Part shown: piece after piece, positions 1 to 10,271 of the stretch
Layout of the letters: each line of letters opens with the position of its first letter
Position numbering within the stretch: position 1 is the stretch's first letter
From: Paracoccus indicus
GTDB lineage: Bacteria > Pseudomonadota > Alphaproteobacteria > Rhodobacterales > Rhodobacteraceae
DNA: 64,000 bases
Direction: 5' to 3'
NCBI RefSeq assembly: GCF_003056335.1
Contig: NZ_PYWA01000005.1
Location: forward strand, 124,001 to 188,000
Notes under the pieces: generated by a model
What the model saw: only the letters and a program-made list of their open reading frames with translations
Databases searched by the model: none
What the model was told of the DNA's origin: nothing
Program-made: the position numbers and the translations under genes

Positions 1-1240
1 GGACGGCGACGAAGGCCACCAGCAGCAGCAGATAGGCGATGATGAAGGGCCAGGCCCCACGGATGGCCGTCGACATCTTCACCTGCCCCACACCGCAGAC
101 CACGTTCAGCACGTTCCCGACCGGCGGCGTGATCAACCCGATTGAGCAGTTGATGACGAACATCAGCCCGAAATAGACCGGGTCGATGCCCGCCGCCTTG
201 GCCACCGGCAACAGCAGCGGCACAAGGATCAGGATGGTCGGCGACAGGTCCATCACCATGCCGACACACAGCACGATCAGCATGATCACGGCCATCAACA
301 GGCGCGGCTGGTCGATCAGCGGTTGCAGCAGCGTGACCAGTTGCTGGGGCAGCTGGGCGACGGTGATCAGCCATGCGGCGACGATGGCGCAGCCGACAAG
401 GAACATCACCATGGCGGTGGCGCGGCCCGAATTGATCAGCACGCGCAGGAAGACCGGCCACTTCAGTTCGCGGTAGATGACGCTGGACACGAAGATGGCA
501 TAGACGGCGGCGACGACGGCGGCCTCGGTCGGTGTGAAGACGCCGAAGCGGATGCCCCCCACGATGATGACCGGCAGCAGCAGCGCCCAGAAACCGGACC
601 GCAGGGCGGCCCAACGCTCGGACGCGCTGGCCTTGGGCAGGGCCTCGACGTCCTCATTGCGAATGATCAGGCTCCAGACGACCATCAGGGTCGCGCCCAT
701 CATCAGGCCGGGCGCGATTCCGCCCAGAAACAGGTTCTTGATCGAGATGTTTCCCGCGACGCCCACAAGGATCAGCGGCAGCGAGGGCGGGATGACCGGC
801 GCGATGATGCCGCCCGATGCCAGCAGGCCGACCGAGGCGCCCTCGGGGTAATTCCCCTTGCGCATCATCGGATAGAGGATCGAGACCAGCGCCGCCGCAT
901 CGGCCACCGCAGACCCCGACAGTCCCGCCATCAGGATCGCCGTCATGATCGCGACATAGCCCAACCCGCCCTTGCAATGCCCGATCATCGCCGTGGCAAG
1001 CCGCACGATCCGCGTGGACAGCCCGCCCGAGGACATCACCTCGCCCGCGACGATGAAGAAGGGGATCGCCAGCAGCGGAAAGCTGTCGACGCCGTTGATC
1101 AGGTTCTGTGCAAGGATGTCGGCGCTGAACAGCCCCATCTGCAACATCAGCGCCATGGCGGCCAGCAGCAGCGCGAAGGCCACGGGCAGGCCCAGCAGAA
1201 TCGATCCGATCAGGACGCCCAGGAACAGCAGCAGGATCAT
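1..1240 (-). CDS. dctM: TRAP transporter large permease (DctM), C-terminus cut by window edge
   Basis: This is the 12-TM membrane subunit of a tripartite ATP-independent periplasmic transporter, which drives uptake of an organic acid or sugar acid with an ion gradient. The translation starts MILLLFLGVLIGSILLGLPV and continues with family-typical segments: FPLLAIPFFIVAGEVM, the small-residue stretch GLSGSAVADAAAL, and GGIIAPVIPPSLPLILVG. About 413 codons are visible against a usual length near 425, so only a few C-terminal residues should be missing. The start ATG overlaps the dctQ stop (ATGA). No dctP binding-protein gene is visible; it may lie beyond the left edge. The substrate cannot be told from the permease. 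Confidence 0.95.
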   Translation of the reverse strand, partial: MILLLFLGVLIGSILLGLPVAFALLLAAMALMLQMGLFSADILAQNLINGVDSFPLLAIPFFIVAGEVMSSGGLSTRIVRLATAMIGHCKGGLGYVAIMTAILMAGLSGSAVADAAALVSILYPMMRKGNYPEGASVGLLASGGIIAPVIPPSLPLILVGVAGNISIKNLFLGGIAPGLMMGATLMVVWSLIIRNEDVEALPKASASERWAALRSGFWALLLPVIIVGGIRFGVFTPTEAAVVAAVYAIFVSSVIYRELKWPVFLRVLINSGRATAMVMFLVGCAIVAAWLITVAQLPQQLVTLLQPLIDQPRLLMAVIMLIVLCVGMVMDLSPTILILVPLLLPVAKAAGIDPVYFGLMFVINCSIGLITPPVGNVLNVVCGVGQVKMSTAIRGAWPFIIAYLLLLVAFVAV

Positions 1241-1740
1241 GCGTGAAAATCCCCCGCCTGAGTGTCCTTGGCGTCATCGTCCAGCAGCGCATCAGGCAGG
1301 AAGACCCGCACCGCGCCGATGAAGACCATCAGGGCCGCCGAGACCGTCCCCGCCAGATAGAAAAGCGCCGAAGGCAGCCCCGTGATCTGCGAGATGTTGT
1401 TCCAATTCGCGTTCATCTGCTTGAACGAGCCCATGAACAGCATGACCATCGAGATGACGACGACCAGATAGGCCAGCCGCCGCAGCAAAGGCACCAGGCG
1501 GGGCATCAGCACCTCCGAGAATTCGGCGATGGCCAGATGTTCGTTGCGGCGCAGCAGCACCGCGGCGCCCAGCATCACCAGCCAGACGAGCCCCAAGCGC
1601 GACAGCTCGACCGCCTCGCGCAGGCCCGATGACAGGCCATAGCGCAGGACGACATTGGCAAAGACCAGCACGATCATCAGCATCAGGATGACCGCCATGA
1701 CGTAATCGACGACCCTCCACAGCAAACGCCAGAACTTCAT
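1237..1740 (-). CDS. dctQ: TRAP transporter small permease (DctQ)
   Basis: This 167-residue protein has four predicted membrane segments (about 12-33, 49-64, 87-104 and 124-147). The RRNEHL motif at 64-69 is characteristic of the DctQ family. It forms the membrane complex with DctM, whose start overlaps its stop codon. I chose the ATG at 1740 because GGAGGGGG lies just upstream; the open frame runs 58 codons further upstream but has no family similarity there. A palindromic operator candidate lies 64 bases upstream of this start. Confidence 0.93.
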   Translation of the reverse strand: MKFWRLLWRVVDYVMAVILMLMIVLVFANVVLRYGLSSGLREAVELSRLGLVWLVMLGAAVLLRRNEHLAIAEFSEVLMPRLVPLLRRLAYLVVVISMVMLFMGSFKQMNANWNNISQITGLPSALFYLAGTVSAALMVFIGAVRVFLPDALLDDDAKDTQAGDFHA

Positions 1741-1803
1741 GATCGCGTCCCCCTCCAAGGCAGTGCCATGACAGCGCGGGCCGATGCCCATCATTTCAGA
1801 AAA

Positions 1804-1815
1804 GTTATCGATAAC
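1804..1815. promoter_or_regulatory. Perfect 12-bp palindrome, LacI-family operator candidate
   Basis: GTTATCGATAAC is a perfect palindrome with a central CG, in the 188-base region between dctQ (minus) and the sugar-dehydrogenase-like gene (plus). The central CG and the TTA-TAA arms resemble operators of LacI-family sugar-acid repressors such as E. coli GntR. No regulator gene is present in the visible neighbourhood, so the assignment is inference. Confidence 0.45.
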
Positions 1816-1928
1816 ATCAGCGGCGCGCAAGCTTTTATTGATCGTGCCGGGGCGTTCCGCGACGGTTGCGCCCTTGATGGTGCCCGTGCGGTCGCTAAGC
1901 TGCGCGAAATGCAAACTGGGGGAACAGC

Positions 1929-3218
1929 ATGGAATTCATGGCACGCGCGACGGCCATCGTCGGCGGCACGATGGTCGCACTTCGCCGCTTCGGCGCGCCC
2001 AAGACGCAAGCGATGGGCCAGACGCCCCAGATCCCCGAGGCCCGCAAGCAGGGGATCATGACGCTGAAGATGCCCACCGCGCAGGGCTGGGCACCGGGGC
2101 ATGTCCCCTCGGCTGCCGAGGGGCTGAAGGTCAACGCCTTCGCATCGGGCCTGGACCATCCCCGCTGGATCGAGGTGCTGCCGAACGGCGATGTGCTGGT
2201 GGCCGAATCCAAGGAGCAGGCAGGCCCCGCCAAGACGCTGTTCGACATGGCCGCGCAAGCCACGATGCGCCGCGCCCGCGCCATCGGCATCAGTGCCAAC
2301 CGCATCAGCCTGTGGCGCGACGAGGACGGCGACGGCGTGGCCGAGGTCCGCAAGACCTTTGTCGAAAACCAGAACCAGCCCTTCGGCATGGCGCTGGTGG
2401 GCGACACCTTCTATGTCGGCAATACCGATGGGATCGTGGCCTTCCCCTATCAGGAGGGCGACACCAGCCTGAAAGGTCCGGGGCGCAAGCTGGTCGATTT
2501 CAAGCCCTCGGGGCATTGGACGCGCAGCCTGCTGGTCTCGCCCGACGGGACGCGTATCTATGCGGGCGTCGGCTCGCTCAGCAATATCGGCGACAAGGGG
2601 ATGGAGGCCGAGGAAGGCCGCGCCGCCATCTGGGAATTGGACGTGGCCACCGAAGAGGCACGCATCTTCGCCTCGGGCCTGCGCAATGCCGTTGGCATGG
2701 CGTGGGAGCCTGTGACGGGCGCCTTGTGGACCGTGGTCAACGAACGCGACGGGCTGGGGGATGAGACGCCACCGGATTACCTGACCTCGGTTCAGCGGGA
2801 TGGCTTCTATGGCTGGCCCTATTGCTATTGGGGGCAGACGGTCGACGACCGGGTGCCGCAGGATGCCGCCAAGGTCGCATCCGCGATCACGCCCGATTAC
2901 GCGCTTGGCGGGCATACGGCCTCGCTCGGCCTCTGCTGGATGCCCGAGGGCACCCTGCCCGGCTTCCCCGACGGCATGGTCATCGGCCAGCACGGGTCGT
3001 GGAACCGTTCGACCCTCAGCGGCTACAAGCTGATCTTCGTGCCGTTCAAGGATGGCAAGCCCTGCGGTGCGCCGCGCGACATCCTGTGGGGCTTTTTGTC
3101 CGATGACGAAAAGCTGGCCTATGGCCGCCCGGTCGGGGTCGCCATCGGTCCCGATGGCAAGTCGCTGCTGATGGCCGATGACGTCGGCGACATCATCTGG
3201 CGCGTGACGGCTGCGTAA
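1929..3218 (+). CDS. PQQ-type sorbosone/glucose dehydrogenase family protein
   Basis: This 429-residue protein looks like a soluble beta-propeller sugar dehydrogenase of the L-sorbosone / GdhB type. Family-like segments are GLDHPRWIEVLPNGDVLVAE (74-93), GLRNAVGMAWEP, NERDGLGDETPPDYLTSV and YGWPYCYWG. Known members oxidise aldoses or sorbosone with PQQ in the periplasm. The N-terminus (MEFMARATAIVGGTMVALRR) is weakly hydrophobic and is not a convincing signal peptide. The start has GGGGGA eight bases upstream. It is divergent from the TRAP genes, so a shared substrate is plausible but unproven. The true substrate and PQQ dependence are not certain. Confidence 0.82.
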   Translation: MEFMARATAIVGGTMVALRRFGAPKTQAMGQTPQIPEARKQGIMTLKMPTAQGWAPGHVPSAAEGLKVNAFASGLDHPRWIEVLPNGDVLVAESKEQAGPAKTLFDMAAQATMRRARAIGISANRISLWRDEDGDGVAEVRKTFVENQNQPFGMALVGDTFYVGNTDGIVAFPYQEGDTSLKGPGRKLVDFKPSGHWTRSLLVSPDGTRIYAGVGSLSNIGDKGMEAEEGRAAIWELDVATEEARIFASGLRNAVGMAWEPVTGALWTVVNERDGLGDETPPDYLTSVQRDGFYGWPYCYWGQTVDDRVPQDAAKVASAITPDYALGGHTASLGLCWMPEGTLPGFPDGMVIGQHGSWNRSTLSGYKLIFVPFKDGKPCGAPRDILWGFLSDDEKLAYGRPVGVAIGPDGKSLLMADDVGDIIWRVTAA

Positions 3219-3239
3219 ATACCCCGCCGCGGGCCGCGA

Positions 3240-4481
3240 TCAATCGCGGTTCGCGGCAATCGCCAGACCGTCGGCCACGGCGGTGAAGACCTCGGAGAAA
3301 CTGTGGCGGGCATCGGGGAAGATCGCCTTCATCTGGTCCGAGACCATGGTCATCAGGCTGGACCCGCCGACATAGATCACCTGCCCCACCTGATCGGCCC
3401 GCAACCCCGCCATCTGCAGCGTCACCTGCGCGCCTTCTGACAGCTGTTCGCCGTGCCGCGCCAGGCTGTCGGCCATGCCCTGCGCGGTCAGGGGCGCCGA
3501 CAAGCCGCGCTGGATCGCGTCCAGCATGATGCGCGGATCGTCCTGCAACCCGTTGGCTGCGATCTTGCCGCGTTCGGTGGCGAAGGCCAGCTCGTGGCCC
3601 AGCTCATCCTCCAGCACGGTGGCAAGGCGGGCCAGCTTTTCGGGCTCCTGCGCCAGACGCACCATCTCGGCGACCATGCGCGTGTTCTGGGGTGTATAGA
3701 CGAAGGCGATTTTTTCCCATGTCGCTAGATCGTTATAGATCGCGTTCGGCGTGGGCGAGGTCCCCGTTCCCATCACCTTGCGCAGCTCGGTCCCCTTTCC
3801 CAGCAGCGGCATTACCCAATCGATGTTGATGGCGCGGTCGAAATCCGTCCCGCCGATGCGCACACCGTGATTGGCCAGGATCCGCACCCCGTCCAGTCCC
3901 GTTCGGAACAGCGAGAAATCCGAGGTACCGCCCCCCACGTCGACGATCAGCCCCACGTCGCCCGTCCGCTCCAGCGCACCGCTGGCAATAGCGGCGGCCT
4001 GAGGTTCGGGCATGAAGTCGACCTCGGTGAAACCGGCGGCCAGATAGCAGGCGCGCAGATCGGCCTCGGCCTGAGCCTCGCGCGGGTCGTCCTGGCCGTG
4101 AAAGACCACGGGGCGGCCCGAGAGGACGCGGTCGAAGGTCAGGCCGGTCTCGGCCTCGGCGCGCGTCTTGATCTGGTTCAGAAAGCGGGCGATGATGTCG
4201 ACGAAGGTCACGCGCTCATGCAGGATCTGGCGCTTTTCGTGCATCAGGCTGGTGCCGAGGACGCGCTTCAAGGCGCGCATGAAGCGGCCTTCGACCCCAT
4301 CCAGCAGCGCCTGGTTGGCGGGCTCGCCGATCAGCGTGCGGCGGTTTTCCTGATCGAAGAAGAAGGTGGTCGGCATGGTCGTCTGACCGGGCGCCATCGG
4401 GATCATCCGCGGCTTGCCGTTCACCAGATAGGCCGCAGCCGAATTCGAGGTGCCGAAATCTATGCCGATCGCCTGTGCCAT
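3240..4481 (-). CDS. yegD: Hsp70-family protein, YegD-like
   Basis: This is a 413-residue actin/Hsp70-fold ATPase. The phosphate-1 loop IGIDFGTSNS lies at residues 5-14, the phosphate-2 loop IVDVGGGTSDFS at about 179-190, and an adenosine-motif-like VIYVGGSSLM near the C-terminus. At 413 residues it lacks the long peptide-binding beta domain and lid of DnaK, as E. coli YegD does, so it is probably a divergent chaperone-like ATPase. No DnaJ or GrpE gene is nearby. An in-frame GTG at 4487 is possible, but ATG 4481 is preferred. The gene converges on the sugar dehydrogenase with only 21 bases between them. Confidence 0.88.
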   Translation of the reverse strand: MAQAIGIDFGTSNSAAAYLVNGKPRMIPMAPGQTTMPTTFFFDQENRRTLIGEPANQALLDGVEGRFMRALKRVLGTSLMHEKRQILHERVTFVDIIARFLNQIKTRAEAETGLTFDRVLSGRPVVFHGQDDPREAQAEADLRACYLAAGFTEVDFMPEPQAAAIASGALERTGDVGLIVDVGGGTSDFSLFRTGLDGVRILANHGVRIGGTDFDRAINIDWVMPLLGKGTELRKVMGTGTSPTPNAIYNDLATWEKIAFVYTPQNTRMVAEMVRLAQEPEKLARLATVLEDELGHELAFATERGKIAANGLQDDPRIMLDAIQRGLSAPLTAQGMADSLARHGEQLSEGAQVTLQMAGLRADQVGQVIYVGGSSLMTMVSDQMKAIFPDARHSFSEVFTAVADGLAIAANRD

Positions 4482-4547
4482 GACCACGCCCTGTCTGTGA
4501 AGGAAGGGGGGCTTTAGGCAGGGTACCTTTGGTTGTCAAGCAAGGGT

Positions 4548-4576
4548 CCCGGATGCCCGACGTCAGGGCATCCGGG
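4548..4576 (-). terminator. Strong hairpin after guaB
   Basis: An 11-bp perfect stem (CCCGGATGCCC paired with GGGCATCCGGG) with a 7-base loop lies 15 bases downstream of the guaB stop. There is no U-tract, so it is a probable terminator or 3'-end stabiliser rather than a textbook intrinsic terminator. Confidence 0.6.
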
Positions 4577-4590
4577 GAAAGTCGAAGGGA

Positions 4591-6174
<1,584 letters not shown>

Positions 6175-6191
6175 TCAGTTGATCGCGCTAA

Positions 6192-6219
6192 TTGATTCGT
6201 AACCATCGTGTCGTAAGGT
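6192..6219 (+). promoter_or_regulatory. Possible sigma-70 promoter of the FadL-type gene
   Basis: TTGATT (6192-6197) is followed after 16 bases by TAAGGT (6214-6219), about 35 bases before the start codon. The boxes are only moderately close to consensus. An imperfect repeat cluster (TGACG-CCTA-CGTCA at 6159-6172, then CGTCAG) lies just upstream. Confidence 0.3.
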
Positions 6220-6254
6220 CGAATCGGGACAAGGTGCCCTCAAGGGAGGAATGA

Positions 6255-7406
6255 ATGAAAATCGCGTCATCGGGAATCGCAATTCTGATGCTCAGTGCAT
6301 CCCAACTGGCCGCAGGCGGCATCGAACGTGCACCGCAATCGCTGAACGCGCTGTTCGAAGAGGGGAACTATGCCGAACTCAGCTTCGGCGGCGTCGACCC
6401 CACGGTCGAGGGCACCGATATAGCCGGCTTCGATACCGGCGACGTGGCGCAGGGCTACGGCTTTACCGGACTGGCCTACAAGCATCAGTTCACGCCGGAA
6501 TTCTCGGGGGCGATCATCATCGAGCAGCCCTTCGGTGCAGACATCCTCTATCCGTCGGCGACGGATGGCGGTTCGCCCGTGTTGGGAGGCACGATGGCGA
6601 AGGTCGACAGCACCACCTTCACGGCACTCGGCCGCTACAAGATGCCGAACAACTTCTCGGTCCATGGCGGTATCCGCGGATCGCGCGCCGATGGCCATGT
6701 GACGCTGAACGGTTTGGCCTATGGCCCCGTGGCGGGCTATGACGTCGATCTGGACAGCGACACCGGCATCGGTTGGGTCGCAGGTGCGGCCTGGGAAAAG
6801 CCCGAGATCGCGGCGCGGGTATCGCTGACCTACAACTCGGAAGTCGAACATGAATTTGCCACGACCGAGACCGGTCCGCTGATCGATCCCGATGGCCCCG
6901 GCCCGATCCCGGCAGTTCCGCTGCTGAACGGAACCTCGACCACCACCGTCAACACGCCCGAAAGCTGGAACCTGGAATTCCAGACCGGCGTCGCCGCCGA
7001 CACCCTGGTCTTCGGGTCGATCCGTTGGGTCAACTGGAGCGAGTTCCGCGTCGATCCCGTGAATTTCGTGACCGTCACCGGCGGTGGCCTGGTCGATCTG
7101 GAAGACACCACCACCTATACCTTGGGCGTGGGACGCAAGTTCACGGAGAACTGGTCGGGCTCGGCCTCATTCACCTATGAGAAGGGTGGCGACGATCTGG
7201 TTTCCCCGCTGGCACCGACGAACGGTCGCAAGGGCATCACCCTGGCCGCGATCTATACCCAGGGGCCGATGAAGATCTCGACCGGGATCAACTATACCAA
7301 GCTGGGTGACGCGATGCCCGAAACCGGCACGCCGGACACCGCACGCGCCAGCATGGAAGGCAACCACGCATGGGGTGCGGGCGTCCGCATCGGCTACAGC
7401 TTCTGA
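6255..7406 (+). CDS. Outer-membrane FadL/OmpP1/TodX-family porin
   Basis: This 383-residue protein has a signal peptide (hydrophobic residues about 5-19). The mature N-terminus GGIERAPQSLNALFEEGNYAE is typical of the FadL family. The rest shows alternating beta-strand patterns and ends in aromatic YSF, a usual barrel C-terminus. FadL proteins pass hydrophobic compounds such as long-chain fatty acids across the outer membrane. The start at 6255 follows GGGAGGA; an ATG four bases earlier is out of frame. It is a single gene between guaB and a strong terminator, and the substrate is unknown. Confidence 0.88.
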   Translation: MKIASSGIAILMLSASQLAAGGIERAPQSLNALFEEGNYAELSFGGVDPTVEGTDIAGFDTGDVAQGYGFTGLAYKHQFTPEFSGAIIIEQPFGADILYPSATDGGSPVLGGTMAKVDSTTFTALGRYKMPNNFSVHGGIRGSRADGHVTLNGLAYGPVAGYDVDLDSDTGIGWVAGAAWEKPEIAARVSLTYNSEVEHEFATTETGPLIDPDGPGPIPAVPLLNGTSTTTVNTPESWNLEFQTGVAADTLVFGSIRWVNWSEFRVDPVNFVTVTGGGLVDLEDTTTYTLGVGRKFTENWSGSASFTYEKGGDDLVSPLAPTNGRKGITLAAIYTQGPMKISTGINYTKLGDAMPETGTPDTARASMEGNHAWGAGVRIGYSF

Positions 7407-7425
7407 AGCCCGTGACATGACGCGA

Positions 7426-7457
7426 ACGGCCCCCTCCGCTCGGACGGGGCCGTTTTT
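7426..7457 (+). terminator. Rho-independent terminator after the FadL-type gene
   Basis: ACGGCCCC pairs with GGGGCCGT, with an inner TCCG/CGGA extension separated by one C-C mismatch. It is followed directly by TTTTT and begins 20 bases after the stop codon. Confidence 0.88.
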
Positions 7458-7534
7458 CATCTGCCACCGCGTGGGGTCTTTTCCTTCGGCCATGCGCGGT
7501 TTAGCTAGGGTCCGGCGCAGACAAGGGACCACGC

Positions 7535-8398
7535 ATGATCTATCGCAGTGCAGAGGCTTGGCGGACGGCCGCATCGAAACGGATCGTGCTGTTCGGGATG
7601 TCGGGGCTGGGCAAGACCTATCTGGCTTCGATGCTGCGCGAGACGGACGACTGGTTCCACTATTCCGTCGATTACCGCATCGGCACCCGCTACATGGGCG
7701 AATATATCGCCGACAACTTCAAGCGCGAGGCGATGAAGGTCCCCTTCCTGCGCGAATTGCTGATGTCGGACAGCGTCCATATCTCCAGCAACATCACCTT
7801 CGACAACCTGGCGCCGCTGTCCACCTATCTGGGCAAGCCCGGCAGCCCAAGCCGTGGCGGCCTGCCGTTCGAAGATTACTGCCGCCGCCAGAACCAGCAC
7901 CGCCGGGCCGAGATCGCATCCCTGCTGGATACGCGCCATTTCCTGGATCGCGCGCAGGACATCTATGGCACGCCGCATTTCATCTGCGACACCGGCGGCT
8001 CGATCTGCGAGGTGGTGGACCCCGAGGATCCGCAGGACCCGGTGATGAACGCCTTGGCGCGTGATTTCCTGATGGTCTGGATCAAGGGCAGCGACGCCCA
8101 TACCGCCGAACTGGTGCGCCGCTTCGACCGTGCGCCCAAGCCGATGTATTACCAGCCGCAATTTCTGGAAAAGGCCTGGATCGCCTATCGCGTCGAAAAG
8201 GGCCTCGAGGAGGAGCAGGTCAATCCCGACGACTTCATCCGCTGGACCTATGCCCGCGCTCTGGCCCACCGCCAGCCGCGATACGAGGCCATGGCCAAAC
8301 GCGGTGTCACCATACTGGCCGAGGAGGTCGCGCAGATCCGCACCCCTCGGGATTTCGACGATCTGATCGCCAAGGCCATTTCGCGCAAGGACGCCTGA
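7535..8398 (+). CDS. Uncharacterised P-loop ATPase
   Basis: This 287-residue protein has a clear Walker A motif FGMSGLGKT near residue 21-28. The segment [15 protein letters not shown] (about 148-162) may provide acidic residues. No transmembrane segment or other recognised domain is visible. It lies one base upstream of metA and is probably co-transcribed with metA and ppk2. The function is unknown; a nucleotide- or substrate-kinase-like fold is possible from the size and P-loop position. Confidence 0.8.
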   Translation: MIYRSAEAWRTAASKRIVLFGMSGLGKTYLASMLRETDDWFHYSVDYRIGTRYMGEYIADNFKREAMKVPFLRELLMSDSVHISSNITFDNLAPLSTYLGKPGSPSRGGLPFEDYCRRQNQHRRAEIASLLDTRHFLDRAQDIYGTPHFICDTGGSICEVVDPEDPQDPVMNALARDFLMVWIKGSDAHTAELVRRFDRAPKPMYYQPQFLEKAWIAYRVEKGLEEEQVNPDDFIRWTYARALAHRQPRYEAMAKRGVTILAEEVAQIRTPRDFDDLIAKAISRKDA

Positions 8399-8399
8399 C

Positions 8400-9326
8400 A
8401 TGCCCATCACCCTGAACGAGAATCTTCCCGCCTATCGCATCCTGTCCAAGGAAGGCGTGATGGTGATGTCTCCGGGGCGGGCCGCGACGCAGGACATCCG
8501 ACCCCTGCGCATCGGGCTGTTGAACCTGATGCCCAAGAAGATCCAGACCGAAAACCAGTTCGCCCGCGTCATCGGCGCGACGCCCCTGCAGATCGACTTC
8601 CAGCTGATCCGCATGTCCGACCACGAAAGCCGCAACACCGCCGCCGACCACATGGAGAGCTTCTATCGCCCCTTCCGCGAGGTCGAGGCCACGGGCGAGA
8701 AGTTCGACGGGCTGATCATCACCGGCGCCCCGATCGAGCATCTGCCCTTCGAAGAGGTCACCTATTGGGACGAACTGACCCGCGTCTTCGAATGGACTCG
8801 GACGCATGTGCATTCCACCTTCGGCGTCTGCTGGGGCGGCATGGCGATGGCCTGGCATTTCCACGGGCTGCCCAAGCATATCCTGGACCGGAAGGCCTTC
8901 GGCTGTTTCGCGCATCAGAACCTCGAACCTTCGTCGCATTACCTTCGCGGTTTCGCCGACGAGGTGCTGGTTCCCGTCAGCCGCTGGACCGAGGTGCGGC
9001 AGGAAGACGTCGATGCCCGCCCCGATCTGACCACCCTGCTGGCCAGCCCCGAGGTCGGCCCCTGCCTGCTGTCGGATGCCAAGCGGCGCGGGCTCTATGT
9101 CTTCAACCACTTCGAATACGACAGCACGACGCTGAAGGACGAGTTCGACCGCGACGTGCAGGCCGGCAAGCCCGTCACGCTCCCCTCGAATTACTTCCCG
9201 CAGGACGACCCGTCGCGGGTGCCGCTGAACCGCTGGCGCAGCCACGCGCATCTGCTCTACGGTAACTGGATCAACGAGATCTATCAGACGACCATGTACG
9301 ACATGGCCCGCATCGGAGAGGGATGA
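8400..9326 (+). CDS. metA: Homoserine O-acyltransferase (MetA family), predicted acetyl-CoA dependent
   Basis: It activates homoserine for methionine synthesis. The 308-residue sequence has the MetA triad: Cys144 in FGVCWGG, His237 and Glu239 in NHFEY, two residues later than in E. coli. The loop [12 protein letters not shown] carries Glu113 where E. coli has Gly. In the MetA family Glu at this site has been linked to acetyl-CoA use and Gly to succinyl-CoA use, so homoserine O-acetyltransferase is the likelier activity despite the common succinyltransferase name. It overlaps ppk2 by four bases. Confidence 0.94.
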   Translation: MPITLNENLPAYRILSKEGVMVMSPGRAATQDIRPLRIGLLNLMPKKIQTENQFARVIGATPLQIDFQLIRMSDHESRNTAADHMESFYRPFREVEATGEKFDGLIITGAPIEHLPFEEVTYWDELTRVFEWTRTHVHSTFGVCWGGMAMAWHFHGLPKHILDRKAFGCFAHQNLEPSSHYLRGFADEVLVPVSRWTEVRQEDVDARPDLTTLLASPEVGPCLLSDAKRRGLYVFNHFEYDSTTLKDEFDRDVQAGKPVTLPSNYFPQDDPSRVPLNRWRSHAHLLYGNWINEIYQTTMYDMARIGEG

Positions 9327-10207
9327 CCATGACCGCACCGGACCTGCCCTATGTCGGCCAGATCACCGACTATCTTGAGAACAAGGCACCCAAGTCCATC
9401 CGCAAGCAGATTGCCGAAGCGGACAAGAACGACATCATGGACAAGGATTTCCCCTATCGCGACATGATGGACAAGGACGACTACAACGACCAGATGGAGC
9501 AGTTGCAGTTGCAACTGATCCGGATGAAGTACGATGCCATCGCCACAGGCAAGCGCATCGTCGTCTTGTTCGAGGGGCGCGATGCCGCAGGCAAGGGCGG
9601 CACCATCGAACGCGTGCGCGAGAACCTGAACCCGCGATCGTCCTATGTCGTGGCCCTGCCGAAGCCGACCGAGCGTGAGGCTGGCCAATGGTATTTCCAG
9701 CGCTATGTCGACCATCTGCCGGCGGCGGGCGAATTGGCGCTGTTCGACCGCAGCTGGTACAACCGCGGCGTGGTGGAACGGGTCTTCGGCTTTTCCGACG
9801 ACCAGCAACGCAACGCCTTCTTCCGCCAGCTGCCCAGCTTCGAACAGATGCTGGTCGATGACGGGGTAATCCTGGTCAAGCTGTGGCTGAACGTCGGCCG
9901 GGCCGAGCAGCTGCGCCGTTTCCTTGATCGCGAGAAGGACCCGCTGAAACAATGGAAGCTGAGCGGGATCGACGTTCAGGGCCTTGCGAAATGGGACAAT
10001 TATACCGCCGCCATCCGCGACACGCTGAACCTGTCGCATTCCCCCATCGCGCCCTGGACGGTCATCCGGTCCGACGACAAGAAACGGGCGCGGGTGGCCG
10101 CGATCCAGACGATCCTGCATGCGGTGGATTACGTGGGCAAGGACCTTGATGCGATCGGCGCGGTCGATCCGCTGATCGCGGGCGGGCCGGACCTGCTGCG
10201 CGACTGA
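9323..10207 (+). CDS. ppk2: Polyphosphate kinase 2
   Basis: PPK2 enzymes use polyphosphate to phosphorylate nucleoside diphosphates or monophosphates. This 294-residue single-domain protein has Walker [11 protein letters not shown] (84-93) and the Walker B/lid signature [18 protein letters not shown] (137-154). Length and motifs suit a one-domain class I-type PPK2, but class cannot be fixed by eye. The start overlaps the metA stop (ATGA); a second ATG at 9329 is possible. The pairing with metA suggests translational coupling. Confidence 0.93.
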   Translation: MTMTAPDLPYVGQITDYLENKAPKSIRKQIAEADKNDIMDKDFPYRDMMDKDDYNDQMEQLQLQLIRMKYDAIATGKRIVVLFEGRDAAGKGGTIERVRENLNPRSSYVVALPKPTEREAGQWYFQRYVDHLPAAGELALFDRSWYNRGVVERVFGFSDDQQRNAFFRQLPSFEQMLVDDGVILVKLWLNVGRAEQLRRFLDREKDPLKQWKLSGIDVQGLAKWDNYTAAIRDTLNLSHSPIAPWTVIRSDDKKRARVAAIQTILHAVDYVGKDLDAIGAVDPLIAGGPDLLRD

Positions 10208-10271
10208 TCCTCTTGGCCTTTGGCGGGGGCCATGCCAGAACCCCTGCGAGGGGATCATCTGGGAGGATATC

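Noticed and set aside
1391..1417. GTTC repeat resembling a LexA box inside dctQ
   Set aside because: The spacing is 8, not 7, and it is inside a coding region away from any promoter.
7458..7534. SAM-II riboswitch upstream of the metA operon
   Set aside because: The 77-base gap after the terminator shows no pseudoknot pairing I could recognise.
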